Under the pieces are notes generated by a model. The model did not search any database and was not told where the DNA came from. It saw nothing but the letters and a program-made list of their open reading frames with translations. Below, in pieces: positions 60,789-64,000 of a DNA stretch of 64,000 nt. Source of the DNA: Bryobacterales bacterium (GTDB taxonomy: Bacteria; Acidobacteriota; Terriglobia; Bryobacterales; UBA6623); the NCBI GenBank assembly GCA_022826925.1, contig JAJDTX010000108.1, forward strand, positions 1 to 64,000, read 5' to 3'. The translations under genes were made by a program, and so were the position numbers. Position 1 is the first letter of the stretch, and each line of letters starts with the position of its first letter.

Positions 60789-62057
60789 GTGTCCATGGTT
60801 ATGGGGCTACATGCCATGAATCCGTCTGGACTCTCCGGCCGATTGCGCAATGCACGAGTGGCTCGCGGTCTCAGCCAACAGGCTGTTGCGGAAATAATTG
60901 GCGTGCCACGGACCGCAATCACTCAGATCGAGGCAGGCAACCGATCCGTCTCTACGCTCGAACTCGCAAAGATGGCTTCGTGCTATCGGTGTCCGGTCGA
61001 GTACTTCCTGTCCGCCGCCAGAGAGGATGAAGACATCTTGGTGGCCTTGCACCGAGTCGCTCCCGGGTTGGAAGCAGAGAACGAGGTGCGCGATCAAGTG
61101 GACCGGTGCGTTGCCTTGTGTCGCGAAGGTGTCACGCTCGAGAGCCTATTGGGCTGGGACCGACGATCTGGGCCGCCATCGCGTGATCTGCGTTCGCCCC
61201 GTTTGACAGGAGAAGCAATCGCTCAGGGGGAGAGTGTCGCCGACGAAGAGCGGCTGCGGCTGAACATCGGCTATGCGCCCCTCGCAGACATTTCGGAACT
61301 CATCAATTCGCAAGGAATCTGGGCGTCGGGGGTTGACCTGCCCGATCAAATGTCTGGTCTGTTCCTCCGGCATCCGTCCATAGGCATGGCAATTCTGGTC
61401 AACGCCTCGCACCCTCATGTCCGCAAGCGGTTTTCCTTCGTTCACGAATACGCACACGCCTTGTTTGATCGAGACCGAACCATCAGTGTCTCTAGCTCGG
61501 ACAATTCAAAGGACCAAGTGGAAAAGCGTGCCAACGCCTTTGCCGCGGCGTTCCTGATGCCTAGAAACGGCGTGCATGAGGTCTTGCAGCGATTGGACAA
61601 AGGGTCTCGAGGGAGATCTGGAAACTTGGTTTACGACGTCGCTAGCGACGGGGCTGTAGAGGTAGAATTTCGCTCCTCGTCGAATTTCCAACGCGTCACG
61701 TATAGGGATGTCGCGGTGGTGGCCCAGCGTTTCGGTGTCAGCTATCAGGCGTCGGTGTTCCGCCTCAGGAGTTTGAGGTACATTTCACAAGTCGAGTGCG
61801 ATGACCTGCTGGAACGCGAAGAACTCGGTAGAGAATACCTCCGGGTTCTCGGCCTACGCGAACAAGACGACGAGGCTGTGCGTGTAACTGAGCAACGTAC
61901 TCGGTACCGTGAGCTGCGGAGCGAGGTCACAAGCCTAGCCATAGAAGCCTACGGTCGCGAAGAAATCTCGCGAGGGCGACTTCTCGAATTGAGCGGCCTC
62001 TTGGGAACCGATGGTCGGGAATTGCTGGAACTTGGCGAAACCCTGCGCTTGCAGTGA
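60789..62057 (+). CDS. XRE-family regulator with ImmA/IrrE metallopeptidase domain
   Basis: A protein of up to 422 residues. An N-terminal helix-turn-helix (LRNARVARGLSQQAVAEIIG then TAITQIEAGNRSVSTLELAK, about residues 18-70) is joined to an IrrE/ImmA zinc peptidase domain with FSFVHEYAHALFDRD (HExxH near residue 217) and KRANAFAAAFLMP. Such fusions resemble the phage regulators and stress regulators that cleave or sense a repressor. GTG 60789, ATG 60795, 60801 and 60816 are alternative starts in frame; the HTH begins after the last, so all are possible. A RES/Xre or HigB-like toxin partner is not adjacent. Regulated target unknown. Confidence 0.82.
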   Translation: MSMVMGLHAMNPSGLSGRLRNARVARGLSQQAVAEIIGVPRTAITQIEAGNRSVSTLELAKMASCYRCPVEYFLSAAREDEDILVALHRVAPGLEAENEVRDQVDRCVALCREGVTLESLLGWDRRSGPPSRDLRSPRLTGEAIAQGESVADEERLRLNIGYAPLADISELINSQGIWASGVDLPDQMSGLFLRHPSIGMAILVNASHPHVRKRFSFVHEYAHALFDRDRTISVSSSDNSKDQVEKRANAFAAAFLMPRNGVHEVLQRLDKGSRGRSGNLVYDVASDGAVEVEFRSSSNFQRVTYRDVAVVAQRFGVSYQASVFRLRSLRYISQVECDDLLEREELGREYLRVLGLREQDDEAVRVTEQRTRYRELRSEVTSLAIEAYGREEISRGRLLELSGLLGTDGRELLELGETLRLQ

Positions 62058-62225
62058 CAAGAATGGACGGAAGTCAACAACTCAACCCCCGTAGTGGTGG
62101 ACCCGTCGGTGCTTATCAACTTTCCTTGTATCGATCGACTTGATCGCCGGGCACAGCCATAGCCTCATACTCACCGTAGTCCCTGTTCAGACATATAGAC
62201 CCCCCTGCACTCAGTAGCATGCTCT

Positions 62226-63419
62226 CTATGGTTCCTTCGTGCTCTCGAGCGCTCGCTGCATGCGGCTGAACGTATCGGACACTCCCTTGTTGAAGTACTC
62301 AGGAAGGCCGTCAGGATTCTGGGAGCCTTGCATCTCGCCAACCTGTCTCGCGAGTTCTTGCATGGAGATGTCATCGTTCGCGGTCGCGATTACCAACATG
62401 CACAGGGAAACGATCTGCTTAAGTGCATGGATCTCTCCGCGCGCATAGTGCACCCGCTGCCCGTCGGGTATGACATTGATGACTCGCTTCGAGGGCTGCG
62501 GCTTGGTTCTCGCAGACTCTTGCTCCCGGTTGACTAGCTGGAGCTCATCTTGTTCGCGCTGCATCACGCAGTTGTGCGCGCGGGTGAAACCGATCAGGCT
62601 GGAATCATAGTGGTGGGCGTTGCCTTCCGAAGAGTGAATCGTGACCGACAGCTTCAGCCCGCGTCTCAGTGCCGCAGCGAGTTCAGCGTCCAATTCGATC
62701 TCGGGGAGGCCGTAGCGGGCCGGTCTCGAGTAGTGCGCCCCATCGATGCCCAGCGCCACTTCTGATATCTCATTGGCCATTTGCCAGTCGCGATCCTGAA
62801 TGGTGAACCCGAGCACGGTCAGGCCCTTAGTGCGAGTCAGCATCATGCGCTGGCTCCGGTTCTCCGCTTGAGAAATCGAGAACTCTAGATCAGGCTCTAG
62901 GCACTTCCAGCCGTCCTGCGCCGCTGGTGCCGCAGCCGCGCTGGGCGTTCGCGTCGGCGCCCTGTGGAATTCGATCTCGAACGCCGGCGTTGTATCAGCA
63001 AGGCCGTCAATCGTCGCTGTCGCTGTTGCTATGGGCTGCTTGCCCGCATAGTGGCGATGCGTCCCGGAAAACAGCCTCACCTCGACATAGGTTCCCTTGT
63101 ACCCGTGCGCTTGCTGCAAGTGTCCCAGAAACATGATCACGATGCCCTTGGCCAGATTGATGGCCGACTGGTCTCGCGCACTGAGCATGGCGTCAAAGTC
63201 GCTCGGAAGGCCGACGTCGATGGCCATGACGGAGCAATAGGTTCTCGCGCTCATCCCGTTTTCGCAGAACAGGTCTATGGCATCTTGGGGAAGGTCAACG
63301 GTCCCCATGATGCTGTCGTTGTTGTGGATTTCGCAGCCCCCCGGAACAACTGTCGCTCGGGCTGTCATGCCCGAGATGAGAATAGCTGCCGTTACGGCGG
63401 CCAAGCACTCCATCCGCAC
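62226..63419 (-). CDS. Secreted protein of unknown function
   Basis: A 397-residue protein I do not recognise. GTG 63419 gives the signal MRMECLAAVTAAILISGMTA (cleavage near ARA-T) and has GGAGG 6 nt upstream; ATG 63413 is a close alternative but its spacing is worse. The N-terminal half has several Cys (GGCEIHNN, LFCENGMSARTYCSV), then a Pro/Ala-rich linker (TPSAAAAPAAQ), then a second half with IQDRDWQMANEISEVALGID and a polar C-terminal helix. Base composition is lower in GC than the core genes of the window. Together with the small ORFs that follow it marks an accessory right-hand end. Confidence 0.65.
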   Translation of the reverse strand: MRMECLAAVTAAILISGMTARATVVPGGCEIHNNDSIMGTVDLPQDAIDLFCENGMSARTYCSVMAIDVGLPSDFDAMLSARDQSAINLAKGIVIMFLGHLQQAHGYKGTYVEVRLFSGTHRHYAGKQPIATATATIDGLADTTPAFEIEFHRAPTRTPSAAAAPAAQDGWKCLEPDLEFSISQAENRSQRMMLTRTKGLTVLGFTIQDRDWQMANEISEVALGIDGAHYSRPARYGLPEIELDAELAAALRRGLKLSVTIHSSEGNAHHYDSSLIGFTRAHNCVMQREQDELQLVNREQESARTKPQPSKRVINVIPDGQRVHYARGEIHALKQIVSLCMLVIATANDDISMQELARQVGEMQGSQNPDGLPEYFNKGVSDTFSRMQRALESTKEP

Positions 63420-63486
63420 GGTCCACCTCCCCTGATTCTTTTCAGAGAGAGCGAAAGCTCCCTGATATCATGAGGATACAGCGCGA

Positions 63487-63696
63487 TTGCAGATAGCGTC
63501 AATATGCTATAACCTCAAGGGGGCGAGAGCAACGACACAGGCTAAGCCGCACACAGTAAGAGTCCCCGACCGGAGTTACCAGCTGAGCCGCGTTGATCTG
63601 CGCGAAGACCTGCGGCTCGGGGGAACGTCCGAGGAAGCGATCAAGGCCCCGGTGCGGCCGGTTAAGGTTCGCAACGTCATGTCGCCCAAGCGTTAG
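63487..63696 (+). CDS. Possible small protein
   Basis: A frame of 69 codons whose C-terminal part, YQLSRVDLREDLRLGGTSEE then PVRPVKVRNVMSPKR, looks protein-like (acidic helix followed by a basic tail). No ATG start with a ribosome site is visible; the frame opens with TTG 63487. It may be a small conserved protein with an unrecognised start, or a remnant. It precedes the small membrane protein by 16 nt. Confidence 0.35.
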   Translation: MQIASICYNLKGARATTQAKPHTVRVPDRSYQLSRVDLREDLRLGGTSEEAIKAPVRPVKVRNVMSPKR

Positions 63697-63712
63697 ATGC
63701 AAGGAAGGAAAA

Positions 63713-63925
63713 GTGAGTGAGAAAAGCTCCACATCCAAAAGCTTCGCGGGACCAGCTGCGGTCGTCGTGCTAGTGGCTTGCATTGCGGGAATTGTCATTC
63801 TAGGATTCGCCCCAGACACGGAGCCCGCATCACGGGCAAGGTCGATTCTCGCAATGGCAATAGGCTTCATTATTGGTGGCAACTCGGGTTGGCTGGCGGC
63901 ATACAGCTTTATGTCTAGACGCTAG
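63713..63925 (+). CDS. Small two-helix membrane protein
   Basis: A 70-residue protein starting at GTG 63713 with AAGGAAGG 6-8 nt upstream, which decides the start over a 40-codon Arg-rich extension. MSEKSSTSKSFAG is followed by two hydrophobic helices, AAVVVLVACIAGIVILGF (about 14-31) and ILAMAIGFIIGGNSGWLAAY (about 46-65), joined by a charged loop. No family recognised; an inner-membrane accessory protein is likely. The last 75 bp of the window after it hold nothing recognisable. Confidence 0.6.
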   Translation: MSEKSSTSKSFAGPAAVVVLVACIAGIVILGFAPDTEPASRARSILAMAIGFIIGGNSGWLAAYSFMSRR

Positions 63926-64000
63926 ATGTTGGGCTATCGCTACTTTTCAATATAGTTCCCTTAACTATCGCGCCTCCGGACCCTTCGAACCGCAGACTCA

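Noticed and set aside
1..64000. CRISPR array, tRNA, rRNA or phage integrase
   Set aside because: No regularly spaced repeats, cloverleaf-like sequence, rRNA similarity or recombinase gene was noticed by eye; a covariance-model search would be needed to exclude small RNAs.

Overview
The window looks like a chromosomal segment of a Gram-negative, GC-rich bacterium, most probably an Acidobacteriota lineage and possibly marine or host-associated. Supporting signs are two about 1,070-residue Oar-like TonB-dependent receptors with an N-terminal carboxypeptidase-regulatory domain, lipid A/Kdo genes (a WaaA-LpxK fusion), a PQQ dehydrogenase paired with a separate dihaem cytochrome, many Tat-exported catabolic enzymes, three sulfatases and a GH88 hydrolase. 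Taxonomy is inferred from gene content only.

Layout. 1-100: truncated IS1634-type transposase at the left edge. 281-5362: TonB receptor and Tat-type Gfo/Idh/MocA oxidoreductase. 5477-6155: VapBC remnant. 6069-8839 (minus): sugar isomerase/epimerase, YhdT-like small membrane protein and sodium:solute symporter, an apparent operon. 9017-17059: secreted TIM-barrel hydrolase, orphan RND pump, low-GC MpaB-like oxygenase, second Gfo/Idh/MocA protein. 17157-20406: sulfatase lipoprotein, secreted unknown, and a VapBC locus with a clear operator palindrome. 20611-24267: operon of a TPP-dependent E1 alpha carrying a Tat-lipoprotein signal, E1 beta, a small zinc-ribbon protein and two paralogous c-type cytochrome lipoproteins. 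24423-25084: FitAB-like locus with a dead toxin. 25439-35110: second TonB receptor, fumC, waaA-lpxK fusion, secreted unknown, Nramp-like transporter. 35592-43890 (plus): exported enolase-superfamily protein, dihaem cytochrome c plus PQQ dehydrogenase, exported amidohydrolase, CehA/McbA metallohydrolase, DUF362 protein. 44066-48747 (minus): lower-GC block of a sulfatase and two tandem dimethylformamidase-beta-like Tat proteins. 49069-57055: rearranged catabolic region with a ceramidase/enolase chimeric pseudogene, GH88, zinc dehydrogenase, RraA-like protein, Nramp-like transporter, an HpcH/HpaI aldolase stub, a small low-GC insert and a 231-bp duplicated GH88 tail. 57043-64000: sulfatase, VCBS-repeat lipoprotein, enoyl-CoA hydratase, XRE/ImmA-IrrE regulator, secreted unknown and small ORFs.

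Themes. The gene set suggests scavenging of sulfated and acidic glycans and of small carbonyl compounds, with much of the oxidation placed outside the cytoplasm (Tat signals, cytochrome lipoproteins, PQQ). The most unusual unit is the E1 alpha/beta-cytochrome operon, which could be a periplasmic, cytochrome-linked 2-oxoacid dehydrogenase. A second theme is toxin decay: all three toxin-antitoxin loci keep an intact antitoxin while the toxin is frameshifted, nonsense-mutated or altered at a conserved acidic residue.
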